A stretch of 64,000 bases of DNA from Candidatus Treponema merdequi (GCA_018064525.1 JAGHVB010000034.1:1-64000); one strand, 5' to 3'; shown: positions 36,193 to 46,470, counted from the first letter of the stretch. Numbers and translations: made by a program. Notes: generated from the sequence alone by a model not told the origin.

Positions 36193-37581
36193 ATGACTAT
36201 ACAAGAGTTGAACACAAAAACTATGCAATGCAGCGGCTCCTATAACATAAAAAATTTCTGGGTGTTTAAGGACGATTTATTTGCTTTATCAAACAAAGAA
36301 CTTCTCAACTATCCTTACTGTCTTGTTGCAAAATATTGCTGCCATCTGATGGCCGGAAATATTGATAGCGCAGAAGAAATTCTTAAACTCTTTCCAGAAA
36401 ATTCTCTGCTGCAGCTTGGATGTGAAATCGTAAATCCAAACATCACCTGGAAAAGATTCATTCACATAATGCAGTATCTCGTTAAAAATGACATGTTTAT
36501 TCCTTATGTCCAGCTTTCTGTAGGAAGACCTTCATTAATGAACGGATTTAATGATTTTACAAGAATCTGGCCTTTATTTCCTAAATATAAAAATGTATTT
36601 TTAAATTCAATTGGTCATATTTATGGAACTGATAATGCAGAACATCTTTATGACTTAATGATTGCAGAATCTTATTACCAGAAAAATAATCTTATTGAAG
36701 CAGAAAAACTCGTTACAAAAAGTTTAAAAGACTTTGATAATAACAAAGACAGCCGTTTTCTTTTTATCGCATATCACCTTGAATATAAAATCCTTCTCTT
36801 CAGCGGAGAGATTTTCAATTCAAAAGGTTATATCAAACAGATGAAGGCATTTCTCAAAAAATATAATACTGCAGAATACGAAATCAACCTTCAAGCCGTA
36901 GAAATGTGGGCAAGCCTTCATGACAATGATTATGACAAAGTTTATGACTGGTATCACAACTGTTCTCCAGATGAAAATGGAAATTTCAATATGATTGATA
37001 CCTACCGCTATCTTATTAAACTCCGCTGTTATTTATTGAATGGTGAACATGTAGCACTGCTTTCACTCGTAGAAAAATTACGACCTCTTTTATCACGGGG
37101 ACGCCGATACATGGACCTTTGTGAAATAGATTTGCTTTTAGCAATGAGCCTTTATGAACAGAAAAAATTTAACGAAGCATTTGATACATTTGAACGTTCA
37201 TTAAATATTGCAAAAAGACATAAATACTACAGACTTATTGGTGACGAAGGAGACCGTGCAGCGCATCTTATAATCGATTATATGAAAAAACGCGGTGAAT
37301 CAAAATTCTTAAAAGATGTTTATGAAATTGCAAGAAAAGTTGCAGTTCTCTCTCCGCTTTACTTACGAAACGAAATAAGAAAAAAATGCAATTTTACAGA
37401 TGAAGAAACAGATATTCTTCGCCTTGTTGAACAGGGCAAAAACCGCAATGAAATTGCAGAACTCTTTTTTATCTCGGAAAATACTGTTAAATATCATTTA
37501 AAAAAAATCTATTCCAAGCTTGGCGTAGATTCTGCAAATAAAGCAGTGTGGAAAGCAAAATTATACGGAATTATTAAATAA
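36193..37581 (+). CDS. LuxR/MalT-like transcriptional regulator with TPR-like region
   Basis: C-terminal FTDEETDILRLVEQGKNRNEIAELFFISENTVKYHLKKIYSKLGVDSANKAVWKA. Confidence 0.85.
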   Translation: MTIQELNTKTMQCSGSYNIKNFWVFKDDLFALSNKELLNYPYCLVAKYCCHLMAGNIDSAEEILKLFPENSLLQLGCEIVNPNITWKRFIHIMQYLVKNDMFIPYVQLSVGRPSLMNGFNDFTRIWPLFPKYKNVFLNSIGHIYGTDNAEHLYDLMIAESYYQKNNLIEAEKLVTKSLKDFDNNKDSRFLFIAYHLEYKILLFSGEIFNSKGYIKQMKAFLKKYNTAEYEINLQAVEMWASLHDNDYDKVYDWYHNCSPDENGNFNMIDTYRYLIKLRCYLLNGEHVALLSLVEKLRPLLSRGRRYMDLCEIDLLLAMSLYEQKKFNEAFDTFERSLNIAKRHKYYRLIGDEGDRAAHLIIDYMKKRGESKFLKDVYEIARKVAVLSPLYLRNEIRKKCNFTDEETDILRLVEQGKNRNEIAELFFISENTVKYHLKKIYSKLGVDSANKAVWKAKLYGIIK

Positions 37582-37600
37582 AGAAATTTTTATAATTAAA

Positions 37601-37644
37601 AAGGATGCTTTCAGTAAAATACATTTGAAAGCATCCTTTTTTTT
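37601..37644. terminator. Bidirectional rho-independent terminator
   Basis: AAGGATGCTTTC...GAAAGCATCCTTTTTTTT. Confidence 0.85.
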
Positions 37645-39379
37645 ATCTTGTCATCTTGCGGTAAACAGTCCGTTTTGGAACTCCGGCTTCTTCACCAAAC
37701 TGTTCTTTCTTCCATTCTGCATACTCAGACCAGTTTCCTTCAAAGAACCTTACTTCTGAATTATTTTCAAATGCAAGAATATGTGTACAGATTCTGTCGA
37801 GGAACCAGCGGTCATGACTTACAACCATTGCGCATCCTGCAAAATCTTCAAGTGCTTCTTCAAGTGCACGCACTGTCTGAACATCGAGATCATTTGTCGG
37901 TTCGTCAAAAAGAAGAACGTTTCCGCTTTCCTTTAACATCATTCCAAGATTAAGACGGTTTTTTTCACCGCCGGAAAGAACGCTTACTTTTTTATTCTGA
38001 TCAGGTCCTGCAAAGTTGAACCATCCGCAATATGCATGAGCATTAACTTCGCGGACACCGCCTTCAAGAGCATGACCTTTTTCATCAACGGCACCAAGTT
38101 TAACAAGATCGCCGCCCCCGCCCAAAGTCTCATAAACTGTCTTATTCGGATCAAGACCTGTTCGCATCTGATCAACATAAACAAGCTTAACAGTCTGTCC
38201 GATTTTAATTGAACCGCTGTCAGGTTTTTCACCGCCTTCCTGACCTGCAGCATCAACTATCATCTTAAACAATGTAGTTTTACCTGCACCGTTAGGTCCG
38301 ACAATTCCGACAATTGCGCCGGCTGGAATATGCACATTAAGATTTTCAAACAAAAGTTTGTCACCGAATGATTTAGAAAGTCCTTCAAAATCGATAACCT
38401 GATTTCCAAGTCTAGGTCCTGCAGGAATCGAAATCTGAGTATCTTTAAGCTGAGTCTTTGCACCCTGAGCCATCAATTCGTTGTACTTTGTAATGTGTTC
38501 CTTGTGCTTTGCCTGACGACCCTTTGCACCCATATGAATCCATTCCAATTCCTTCTGAATTTCTTTCTGGCGTTCTGATTCATGCTTGTTTTCAAGAGCC
38601 ATTCTCTGGTTTTTCTGTTCAAGCCATGATGAATAATTTCCTTTGAATGGATAACCTTCACCACGGTCAAGTTCCAGAATCCAGCCTGCAACATCGTCCA
38701 AAAAGTAACGGTCATGAGTAATTGCAATTACAGTTCCAAGATAATCGTGAAGATGTTTTTCAAGCCATGCAACTGTTTCTGCATCAAGATGGTTTGTCGG
38801 TTCATCAAGGAGAAGAATATCTGGTTTCTGAAGCAGAAGACGGCACAAAGCAACACGACGTCTTTCACCTCCAGAAAGAACATCAACAACCTGCTCAGCA
38901 GGAGGACAACGGAGAGCGTCCATTGCAAGTTCAAGATTTGCATCAAGATTCCATGCATCTGCAAGATCAAGCTTTTCCTGAAGTTCAGCCTGACGTGCAC
39001 AAAGCTTATCAAAATCAGCATCCGGATCTCCGAACGCTTCGTTAACTTTATCAAATTCAGCAAGAAGGTCTGTAATCGGTTTTACACCTTCTTTAACAAC
39101 ATCCATTACAGTTTTTCCAGGTTCAAGATACGGCTCCTGTTCAAGATAGCCGATTGTATAACCCGGAGCGAGTGTTGTTTCGCCCGTAAAATCTTTATCA
39201 ATACCTGCAAGAATTTTAAAGAGACTCGATTTTCCAGAGCCGTTAGGACCGATGACACCGATCTTTGCGCCATAGTAATAAGAAATGCCGATGTTTTTAA
39301 GAACAACTTTTGTTCCATACGCACGGCTTACATCATTCATTGTGTAAATAATTTTTTTATCATCAAATGTCTTTGCCAT
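37643..39379 (-). CDS. ettA: Energy-dependent translational throttle protein EttA (ABC-F)
   Basis: Two Walker A motifs (GVIGPNGSGKSSLFKILAG, GIVGPNGAGKTTLFKMIV), two LSGGE signatures and the ABC-F linker. Confidence 0.92.
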   Translation of the reverse strand: MAKTFDDKKIIYTMNDVSRAYGTKVVLKNIGISYYYGAKIGVIGPNGSGKSSLFKILAGIDKDFTGETTLAPGYTIGYLEQEPYLEPGKTVMDVVKEGVKPITDLLAEFDKVNEAFGDPDADFDKLCARQAELQEKLDLADAWNLDANLELAMDALRCPPAEQVVDVLSGGERRRVALCRLLLQKPDILLLDEPTNHLDAETVAWLEKHLHDYLGTVIAITHDRYFLDDVAGWILELDRGEGYPFKGNYSSWLEQKNQRMALENKHESERQKEIQKELEWIHMGAKGRQAKHKEHITKYNELMAQGAKTQLKDTQISIPAGPRLGNQVIDFEGLSKSFGDKLLFENLNVHIPAGAIVGIVGPNGAGKTTLFKMIVDAAGQEGGEKPDSGSIKIGQTVKLVYVDQMRTGLDPNKTVYETLGGGGDLVKLGAVDEKGHALEGGVREVNAHAYCGWFNFAGPDQNKKVSVLSGGEKNRLNLGMMLKESGNVLLFDEPTNDLDVQTVRALEEALEDFAGCAMVVSHDRWFLDRICTHILAFENNSEVRFFEGNWSEYAEWKKEQFGEEAGVPKRTVYRKMTR

Positions 39380-39727
39380 GGGTTTAGTTTATATGAAAAA
39401 TAAGATATAGTATAGAATCAAATACTGAAATTTCTTTTTTAAAATTTAGTGGAATGAAACGCTTAACGAAATTTTTTTTAGTACTAATTTCTCTTATCTC
39501 ACTTACATCTTCTGCAAAACAAAATTTCAATCAGACATTTCAAATACTTCTTTCTGAATCGAAAATAATTTTATACTTACAAATTTTTCAAACATCTTTA
39601 TACTGACTTTGTTATTTTCATTCTGCAGCATAATTATTTTCTGTAAAATTTTATTACATTTCAAATACAAACATCTCTTAATTTTCCAACAAACAATTAA
39701 ATATCTCATTTTAACAAGGAGTTTTTC

Positions 39728-39799
39728 ATGATAAAAATTCTTATTGGACTTGGAATTTTCACTGTGGCTTGCTTCATATTTGCATGGCTTTTCAGTTAA
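39728..39799 (+). CDS. 23-aa single-TM small peptide
   Basis: MIKILIGLGIFTVACFIFAWLFS* with SD AAGGAG at good spacing, followed by a terminator. Too short for the ORF track. Confidence 0.5.
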   Translation: MIKILIGLGIFTVACFIFAWLFS

Positions 39800-39836
39800 A
39801 AAATGTTTTTTTACTAAATATAATTTAAACAAAAAA

Positions 39837-39876
39837 ATACCCCAAAATCAGTCTCCTGTTTCTGGGGTATTTTATT
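39837..39876. terminator. Bidirectional rho-independent terminator
   Basis: ATACCCCA...TGGGGTAT with flanking A/T tracts. Confidence 0.75.
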
Positions 39877-39898
39877 TTAATCTTTAAGTTAAGAAAAA

Positions 39899-40297
39899 TT
39901 ATTTCTTCAAAGTTCCAACAATTGCAACAACCCATCCTGCGAGTAAGCAGTAGAAGCCAACTGTTGCATGTTTGAGAATTCCTTTTCCGATTGCTTTATA
40001 AATTCCACCGTTTGTTAAGAAACCAACAACGAGAATTACGCCACCGACAATGCTCAAAAGTAAGAAAACAAATTTCAAACCAGAAAGCTGTGGCAAAAAG
40101 CATGCTGCGAGACCTGCAATTCCACCAACGATAATAAAAAGAGCTCCGATTGTTACAAATCCTGAATTCTTAAAATTGATAAATTTAAATCCGTTTGAAG
40201 AACCCAAAAATCCAGAGAACATCGGCAAACAGAATCCGATTACTACAAGTGCCATACCAATGAGATAAAGCAAATTTAAACTTGTTTTTTTAGCCAT
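39899..40297 (-). CDS. Small four-TM membrane protein
   Basis: 132 aa, hydrophobic segments, SD AGGAGG upstream. Confidence 0.65.
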   Translation of the reverse strand: MAKKTSLNLLYLIGMALVVIGFCLPMFSGFLGSSNGFKFINFKNSGFVTIGALFIIVGGIAGLAACFLPQLSGLKFVFLLLSIVGGVILVVGFLTNGGIYKAIGKGILKHATVGFYCLLAGWVVAIVGTLKK

Positions 40298-40362
40298 AAA
40301 ATTCCTCCTTAGCTATTAATATTATAATTATATCACAGCCAGAGAGAAATTTCAAAACTAAT

Positions 40363-42000
40363 TTATTTCTTCATGCTCGCAAACGGATCGACCGTTCTGT
40401 ACATTTCACGCAATTTTGGTTTTTCAATTTTTCCAGTAGGATTACGTGGAACTTTTGCAAAAATGATTTTCTTTGGTCTTTTATATTTTGGAAGTGTCAT
40501 ACAGAAATTATTTACTTCTTCTTCTGTACAAGTCATTCCTTCTTTTACTTCGATGATTGCAGCGGCAATTTCACCAAGTCGTTCATCTGCAAGACCGATA
40601 ACTGCAACATCTTTAACTTTATCAAACTTGTGAATAAAGTCTTCAATCTGAACAGGATAAAGATTTTCTCCACCTGTAATGATGACGTCTTTTTTACGGT
40701 CAACAAGATAATAGAATCCCTCTTCGTCCTGCTGAGCCATGTCTCCTGTGTAGAGCCAGCCTTCGCTGTCGAGAACTTCTTCAGTTGCCTTTGGATTTTT
40801 GTAATATTCAGTCATTACGCCAGGACCTTTGACTGCAAGTTCACCGACTTCGCCAAACTTAACTTCTTTACGGTTTTCATCAACAATCTTAAGTGACCAG
40901 CCGTAGCCTGCAATTCCAATCGCACCAATCTTGTTAGTATTTTCAACTCCAAGGTGAACACATCCAGGTCCGATACTTTCTGAAAGTCCATAGTTTGTAT
41001 CGTAGTCGTGATTTGGAAAATATTTTTTCCAGTCTTCGATTAATTTTTTTGGAACTGGCTGAGCACCGATATGCATCAGTCTCCACTGATCAAGTTTGTA
41101 ATCAGAAATTTTTACATCGCCGCGGTCAAGCGCATCAAGAATATCCTGAGCCCAAGGAACCAGAAGCCATACGATTGTACAATGCTCATCACTTGCTGCT
41201 TTCAAAATGATTTCTGGTTTTGTTCCGCGAAGGAGAACGGCTTTACTTCCAGAAATCAATGAACCAAACCAGTGCATTTTTGCTCCAGTGTGGTAAAGTG
41301 GTGGAATACAGAGGAATGTATCCATGCGTGACTGACCGTGGTGTTTCTGTTCTACGGCTGCAGAATGCATAAGGGAGCGGTGTTTATGAAGAATAGCTTT
41401 CGGAAAGCCGGTTGTTCCACTTGAAAAATAAATTGCACCAAAGTCATCGTCTGTAATCGGGATGTCGAGGTTGCGGCTCGAGCAGTTCATAACAAGCTGG
41501 CTGTAGTCTTCGGCAAAAGTCGGACAAGTTCCATTTCCAACGAAAAGCAGAAGTCTGTGTGAAATAAGTTTGTCTGCAATCTCTTCGATACGGCCGATAA
41601 ATTCCGGACCGAAAACTAAAACAGAAATATCTGCAAGATTTACACAGTAATCAATTTCATCTGCCGCATATCTGAAGTTAAGTGGAACTGCAAGAGCGCC
41701 AGTCTTTAAAATTCCAAAATAAATCGGAAGCCATTCAAGGCAGTTCATCAGAAGGATTCCGACTTTGTCGCCTTTTTTTACACCGCGCTCAAGCAAAAGA
41801 TGAGCAAAGCGATTTGCTTTTTCGTTGAATACATGCCAGCTGATTTCGCGGCGGTAAGGCATAAACGGTTCCGGCTGAGTCAAATCGTATTCTTTCCAGG
41901 TAATACGGCGGGTGTCTTTAACTTCCGGGTTAAGTTCAACTAAAGCAATGTCATCACCAAATTCTTTTGCATTGCGTTCAAGATATTGAAAAATAGGCAT
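40363..42000 (-). CDS. Acyl-CoA synthetase/AMP-dependent ligase
   Basis: IYFSSGTTGFPKAILHKH, GYGWSLKIVDENRKEVKFGEVGELAVKG, GWLYTGDMAQQDEEGFYYLVDRKKDVIITGGENLYP, PRNPTGKIEKPKL. Confidence 0.92.
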   Translation of the reverse strand: MPIFQYLERNAKEFGDDIALVELNPEVKDTRRITWKEYDLTQPEPFMPYRREISWHVFNEKANRFAHLLLERGVKKGDKVGILLMNCLEWLPIYFGILKTGALAVPLNFRYAADEIDYCVNLADISVLVFGPEFIGRIEEIADKLISHRLLLFVGNGTCPTFAEDYSQLVMNCSSRNLDIPITDDDFGAIYFSSGTTGFPKAILHKHRSLMHSAAVEQKHHGQSRMDTFLCIPPLYHTGAKMHWFGSLISGSKAVLLRGTKPEIILKAASDEHCTIVWLLVPWAQDILDALDRGDVKISDYKLDQWRLMHIGAQPVPKKLIEDWKKYFPNHDYDTNYGLSESIGPGCVHLGVENTNKIGAIGIAGYGWSLKIVDENRKEVKFGEVGELAVKGPGVMTEYYKNPKATEEVLDSEGWLYTGDMAQQDEEGFYYLVDRKKDVIITGGENLYPVQIEDFIHKFDKVKDVAVIGLADERLGEIAAAIIEVKEGMTCTEEEVNNFCMTLPKYKRPKKIIFAKVPRNPTGKIEKPKLREMYRTVDPFASMKK

Positions 42001-42065
42001 AAAAAATCCTCTGATTTATTGTAATTAAAGTTATTAAATTATATTACAAATCAGAGGAAGTGTCA

Positions 42066-42764
42066 TTACAGATTTTTTACAATTTCTTCTACAAAGTCCG
42101 CACTGATTTTTGCAGCTTCATCTTCTGTAAATTTATAGACTGTTTCAATATTGTCATCTGCCATATCAGACATGCAGCGTACAATGATAAATGGAACTTT
42201 GTTGACTGCCGCTGTGTGAGCAACTGCACATCCTTCCATTTCTACGCAGGCCGGATTAAAAGTTTTCTTGATAAAATCTTTTCTTTCGCCGCCGCTTATA
42301 AACTGATCGCCCGATGCAATAAGACCTTTTACAATTTTATGTCCCTTTGCGCAGTCAGAAGTCTCAAAAGCTTTCATTGCAGATTCCACCATTTTTGAAT
42401 CAGCTTCAAAAGTCTCGCTCATTCCCGGAACCTGACCAATTTTATATCCAAACTGAGTTGTATCAAAATCGTGATAAACTGTCTTTTCAGAAACAACAAA
42501 ATCAAAAATTCCAAGTCCCGATGCCATAGCTCCTGCAATGCCAGAGTTAATGAGATGTGTAATTCCAAAATTAGAAATCAAATTCTGTGCACCAAGAGCT
42601 GCATTAACTTTTCCAACCCCGCACTGAACGATTACAACATCCTTACCGTTCAATTTTCCGCAGTAAAACTTAGTTCCACTTACTTCTTTAACCTCAGCGC
42701 CTTCAAGTTTTTCAAAAAGTGACTTAACCTCACGTTCCATTGCGCCTAAAATACCGATTTTCAT
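42066..42764 (-). CDS. mtnN: 5'-methylthioadenosine/S-adenosylhomocysteine nucleosidase
   Basis: MKIGILGAMEREV, VIVQCGVGKVNAALGAQ, INSGIAGA, VEMEGCAVAHTA, RCMSDMAD. Confidence 0.93.
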   Translation of the reverse strand: MKIGILGAMEREVKSLFEKLEGAEVKEVSGTKFYCGKLNGKDVVIVQCGVGKVNAALGAQNLISNFGITHLINSGIAGAMASGLGIFDFVVSEKTVYHDFDTTQFGYKIGQVPGMSETFEADSKMVESAMKAFETSDCAKGHKIVKGLIASGDQFISGGERKDFIKKTFNPACVEMEGCAVAHTAAVNKVPFIIVRCMSDMADDNIETVYKFTEDEAAKISADFVEEIVKNL

Positions 42765-43014
42765 ATATTTAACCTCGTTTTTCGTCTGTTTTTTGTATTA
42801 TATTGCAGATTTTTATGTTGTAGAAGAGAATTTTATATGGAATTTTTCAAAAAGCCATCAATTTTGCAAGCTTTTCACAAGTTTTTACACCACAAAACCG
42901 TAACAAATGCGAAAAACCGCAAAGAAACGCAATAAATATTAAAAAAAATCAAAAAAAGTTGCATTTTTTCATTAAAAGTACTTGAACATAAATGAAATAT
43001 AGTATAATCTACAA

Positions 43015-43082
43015 TCAAGCAGCAAGCAATTTGTTTTTCAAAAGGGCCGATTTCCTTCCTCCTATTTCGGCCCTTTTTTTTG
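43015..43082 (+). ncRNA. Candidate short sRNA ending in a terminator with anti-SD loop
   Basis: TTGAAC (42982) and TATAAT (43003) promoter-like boxes 15 bp apart, ~25 nt, then AAAGGGCCGA-TTTCCTTCCTCCTATT-TCGGCCCTTTTTTTT. No ORF of consequence between promoter and terminator. Confidence 0.55.
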
Positions 43083-43314
43083 TTTAAAACCCCGCTTTTT
43101 TCAAAACGCCTGGTAATACGGTTACATTTACACATGAAATTCATAAGTTCCGTCATACTTAAAAGAAAAATAGAACAATCTTTTTCATTTAAATAACTTC
43201 TGTTAAATTTATTATAACCAGACATGCAAATCTATATTTAATTCCACTTCTATTTTAACTACACCTCTTTCCTTTAAAATGTTATATTTAATTCATACTC
43301 AGGAGAAATCACAG

Positions 43315-45171
43315 ATGAAAAACAATATCCCGGACTGGAATCTTGATTCCATTTATCACGACATCAAATGTAAAGAATACAAATCAGCACTTAAAAAACT
43401 TGAAGGTGGAATTTCAAAACTCGCATCTCTCAATGCAAAATCAGAATCAGAAAAAGGAACATTCGATTTCTGCCAGTGGCTTTTTGATTACATCACTCTG
43501 GATGATACACTTACGCCGCTTGCAAACACACTTGCAGCATTTTCATATTCAATTTATTCAACTGATACAACAAATAAAGCTTACCTCGACAACTTAAACA
43601 CAGTTGAAAATTTAATCGACCTTTACGATGTTGAAGAAACAAAATTTTCACACACGCTTTCACAAAACGAAAAATCTCTCGATGACTTTTACAAACAACA
43701 TCCGGAATACAAAAAATATCAGTTTGCATTAAATGAAATCATCGAAGAAGACAAACATTCCCTCTCAAGCGCAGAAGAAAAAATCATTTCAAAACTTCAG
43801 CAGACAGGCGGAAAAGCATGGGACAGACTTCACGAACAACTGATTTCAAATCTCCGCGATGAAGAAACAAAAAAACTTTTTAATGAACTTCGAAACGACG
43901 CATACTCTGCAGATCCTTTGATTCGTCAGACTGCTTACAAAAAAGAAATTGCACTTTTAAAACAGAATGAAATTGCATTCGGTGCATGTTTAAATAACTT
44001 AAAAGGCGAAACAAATTCTTTGCTCGGACTTCGCGAGTGGAACAACGCAATTGACCGCGCTCTCTTCTCATCAAGAATGAAAAAAGAAACTCTCGATGCC
44101 TTGATCAGCGCAATCGAAGAAAGTCTTCCTGACTGGAGAAAATATCTCAGAGCAAAAGCCGAATACCTTAAAAAACACAACGCTACAAATTCCACTTCAT
44201 GCGGAAAAAACAAAGGAATCGCCTTCTATGACCTCTTCGCACCAATCAGCGACAATTCAGAAACTAATATCTCTTCAAAATCAGACGATTCAAATTCCAC
44301 TTCGCTCCTTTCAAAAACATGGACTTTTGACGAAGCACGCGATTACATCATCAAAGAATACAATTCATTCTCGCCAAAAATGGGAGACTTTGCTAAAAAC
44401 GCTTTCGATAAAAACTGGATTGATGCGCGCGTTCATCCGGGAAAAGTCGGCGGTGCATACTGCCAGGATTTTTATGTTCAGAAAGAATCGCGCGTTCTTT
44501 CAAACTTTACGGGAGCTTTCTCAGACATCATAACTCTCGCACACGAACTCGGACACGCATTCCACTTTAACTGCATCAAAAACAAAGATTTCAGAAACGG
44601 TGTCTATCCAATGACACTTGCAGAAACAGCAAGTACATTTGCAGAGACAATTGTAAAACAGGACATCATTAAAACATGTTCTGACGAAGATAAAATTAAA
44701 ATCATCGAACTTGATTTGCAGGATGCTTGTCAGGTTTTAGTCGACATTCTCTGCCGCTTTTATTTTGAACGCTCTGTATTTGAAGAACGCAAAAACGGTG
44801 AACTTACTGCAGAAGATTTCTGCCGACTCATGAAAGATGCTCAGGAAAAATCATACGGCAACGGATTGAATAATGAACGCCATGAATATATGTGGGCTGT
44901 TAAATCACACTATTACAGTGTTGATCTTGATTTCTACAACTTTCCGTATGCATTCGGACAGCTTTTCAGTGCAGGCCTTTATGAACGTTTCTTAAAAGAA
45001 GGAAGTTCTTTTGTTGATGTTTACTGTTCACTTTTAGCGGATACAGGTTCAATGACTTGTGAAGACCTTTGCAAAAAAGCAGGCTTTGACATTACAAAAA
45101 AAGAATTCTGGAAATCCGGAATCGAAATGTACAAAAAAGAAATCAAAGAATTCTGTAAGCTGGCAGAATAA
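43315..45171 (+). CDS. pepF: Oligoendopeptidase F (M3 family)
   Basis: LAHELGHAFHF zinc motif, GGAYCQDFYV, YSVDLDFYNFPYAFGQLFSAGLY; start at Met 13 with SD AGGAG. Confidence 0.92.
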   Translation: MKNNIPDWNLDSIYHDIKCKEYKSALKKLEGGISKLASLNAKSESEKGTFDFCQWLFDYITLDDTLTPLANTLAAFSYSIYSTDTTNKAYLDNLNTVENLIDLYDVEETKFSHTLSQNEKSLDDFYKQHPEYKKYQFALNEIIEEDKHSLSSAEEKIISKLQQTGGKAWDRLHEQLISNLRDEETKKLFNELRNDAYSADPLIRQTAYKKEIALLKQNEIAFGACLNNLKGETNSLLGLREWNNAIDRALFSSRMKKETLDALISAIEESLPDWRKYLRAKAEYLKKHNATNSTSCGKNKGIAFYDLFAPISDNSETNISSKSDDSNSTSLLSKTWTFDEARDYIIKEYNSFSPKMGDFAKNAFDKNWIDARVHPGKVGGAYCQDFYVQKESRVLSNFTGAFSDIITLAHELGHAFHFNCIKNKDFRNGVYPMTLAETASTFAETIVKQDIIKTCSDEDKIKIIELDLQDACQVLVDILCRFYFERSVFEERKNGELTAEDFCRLMKDAQEKSYGNGLNNERHEYMWAVKSHYYSVDLDFYNFPYAFGQLFSAGLYERFLKEGSSFVDVYCSLLADTGSMTCEDLCKKAGFDITKKEFWKSGIEMYKKEIKEFCKLAE

Positions 45172-45207
45172 AAAAATCCCCTTTTACTGGATAAAAGTAA
45201 AAGGGGA
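45171..45207 (-). terminator. Rho-independent terminator after the GH5 gene
   Basis: TCCCCTTTTACT...AGTAAAAGGGGA followed on the minus strand by T7. Confidence 0.8.
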
Positions 45208-45234
45208 CATATCAAACAACCCGGAAACTCTTAA

Positions 45235-46470
45235 CTATTTTGCAGCATCAATTGCTGCCTGAATGATTTCTGGAAAAAACCATTTTAAATTCCGGCGGTC
45301 ATAAAAGCCATATCTTTCGCTTTTTTGAGTATTATCCGGAGACATATTATCCCAGACAATGCATGCCATTCCGTAATCTTTTGCAGTACTTACAAAATAT
45401 GAAAACCATTCTTCACGATCTTTATCATTATCTTTATTTGTAGCACCCATTTCTCCAATTACAACTGGAATTCCATTATCCTGAAATTTAATTTTAACTC
45501 CGTTCAAAATTGCAGTTAAATCATTTTTTACACTTTCATCAAACTTATCCCGACCTTCGCCCATCGCAAAATCATACGGAGTATACATGTGAACAGAAAG
45601 TATAAGTTTATTTTCAGAACTGTCCTGTGGAATTTTAAAAGCCTTATACATTGCAAGCTGCGGATTTGCTGCATAAGATGGAAACATTACAATCCGTTCA
45701 GAATTATTTCCGCCTGACGCACGGATAACATTAAGTATAAGCTGATTATATTCATTGATGACCTTTACCGCTTCTGTTCCAGAAGGATTACCTTCATTAA
45801 ACCACCATTCAGTTGGAAGTGCTGCAAGACGCGGTTCATTCATTGTTTCAAAAATAAGATGCTCGTCGTATCCGTCATTAAATGCAAGACATATTTGAAA
45901 CCAGATGTTACTTAAAAATAATTTTGATTCTTCGCTGCATTTTTTTGCCGGATAATATCCGTTTCCAAAATTACATGTATTTGCAATAAGATTATTATCA
46001 TGATGACAATTGATAATTACATACATGTCTTCTTCAATTGCCCAGTCAACGATTTCTTTTACACGGCGCATCCATTTAGGATCAATTGTGTACTGTCTGT
46101 TGATAATATGATTATGCCATGAAACCGGAATTCGGATTGTTTTAATTCCCTTTTGTTTTAAATCTTTAATCATTGCCTGTGTAGTCTTTGGCATTCCCCA
46201 GGCAGTTTCTGTTGAAAGACCACCATTTAAAAGTACAACTGTTGCATCCAGCGTGTTTCCAAGATTCCAGCCGAATCCCATGTCTTTTATAATTTCTTCT
46301 GCAGATTTTGAATTGATTTTTTTACTACCGGAATCAATTATCATTTCCGACTGTAAAGGATAAGGCTCCGTCTTAATTTTTGTTAAATCTTTTTCTGTAC
46401 ATCCCGTTTCAAAACTTAAAAGAACAGAAAAAATACAAATAAAATTAAAAATATAAAACTTTCTTTTCAA
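45235..46470 (-). CDS. GH5 family cellulase/endoglucanase lipoprotein
   Basis: Lipobox SFETGCTEK; MGFGWNLGNTLDA, IKTIRIPVSWHNHI, IINCHHDNN, LIFETMNEPR, PVVIGEMGA. Confidence 0.9.
   Translation of the reverse strand: MKRKFYIFNFICIFSVLLSFETGCTEKDLTKIKTEPYPLQSEMIIDSGSKKINSKSAEEIIKDMGFGWNLGNTLDATVVLLNGGLSTETAWGMPKTTQAMIKDLKQKGIKTIRIPVSWHNHIINRQYTIDPKWMRRVKEIVDWAIEEDMYVIINCHHDNNLIANTCNFGNGYYPAKKCSEESKLFLSNIWFQICLAFNDGYDEHLIFETMNEPRLAALPTEWWFNEGNPSGTEAVKVINEYNQLILNVIRASGGNNSERIVMFPSYAANPQLAMYKAFKIPQDSSENKLILSVHMYTPYDFAMGEGRDKFDESVKNDLTAILNGVKIKFQDNGIPVVIGEMGATNKDNDKDREEWFSYFVSTAKDYGMACIVWDNMSPDNTQKSERYGFYDRRNLKWFFPEIIQAAIDAAK

Noticed and set aside
38714-39403. 229-aa plus-strand ORF antisense to ettA
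   Set aside because: The minus-strand frame is a well-conserved ABC-F protein; the plus ORF is a shadow ORF with basic/Phe-rich composition.
39527-39832. 101-aa minus-strand ORF
   Set aside because: Low-complexity Lys/Asn/Phe composition, no SD, overlaps the terminator and small TM peptide on the other strand.
42875-43225. 116-aa minus-strand ORF
   Set aside because: Intergenic AT-rich sequence; overlaps the sRNA promoter and terminator; no SD or domain.
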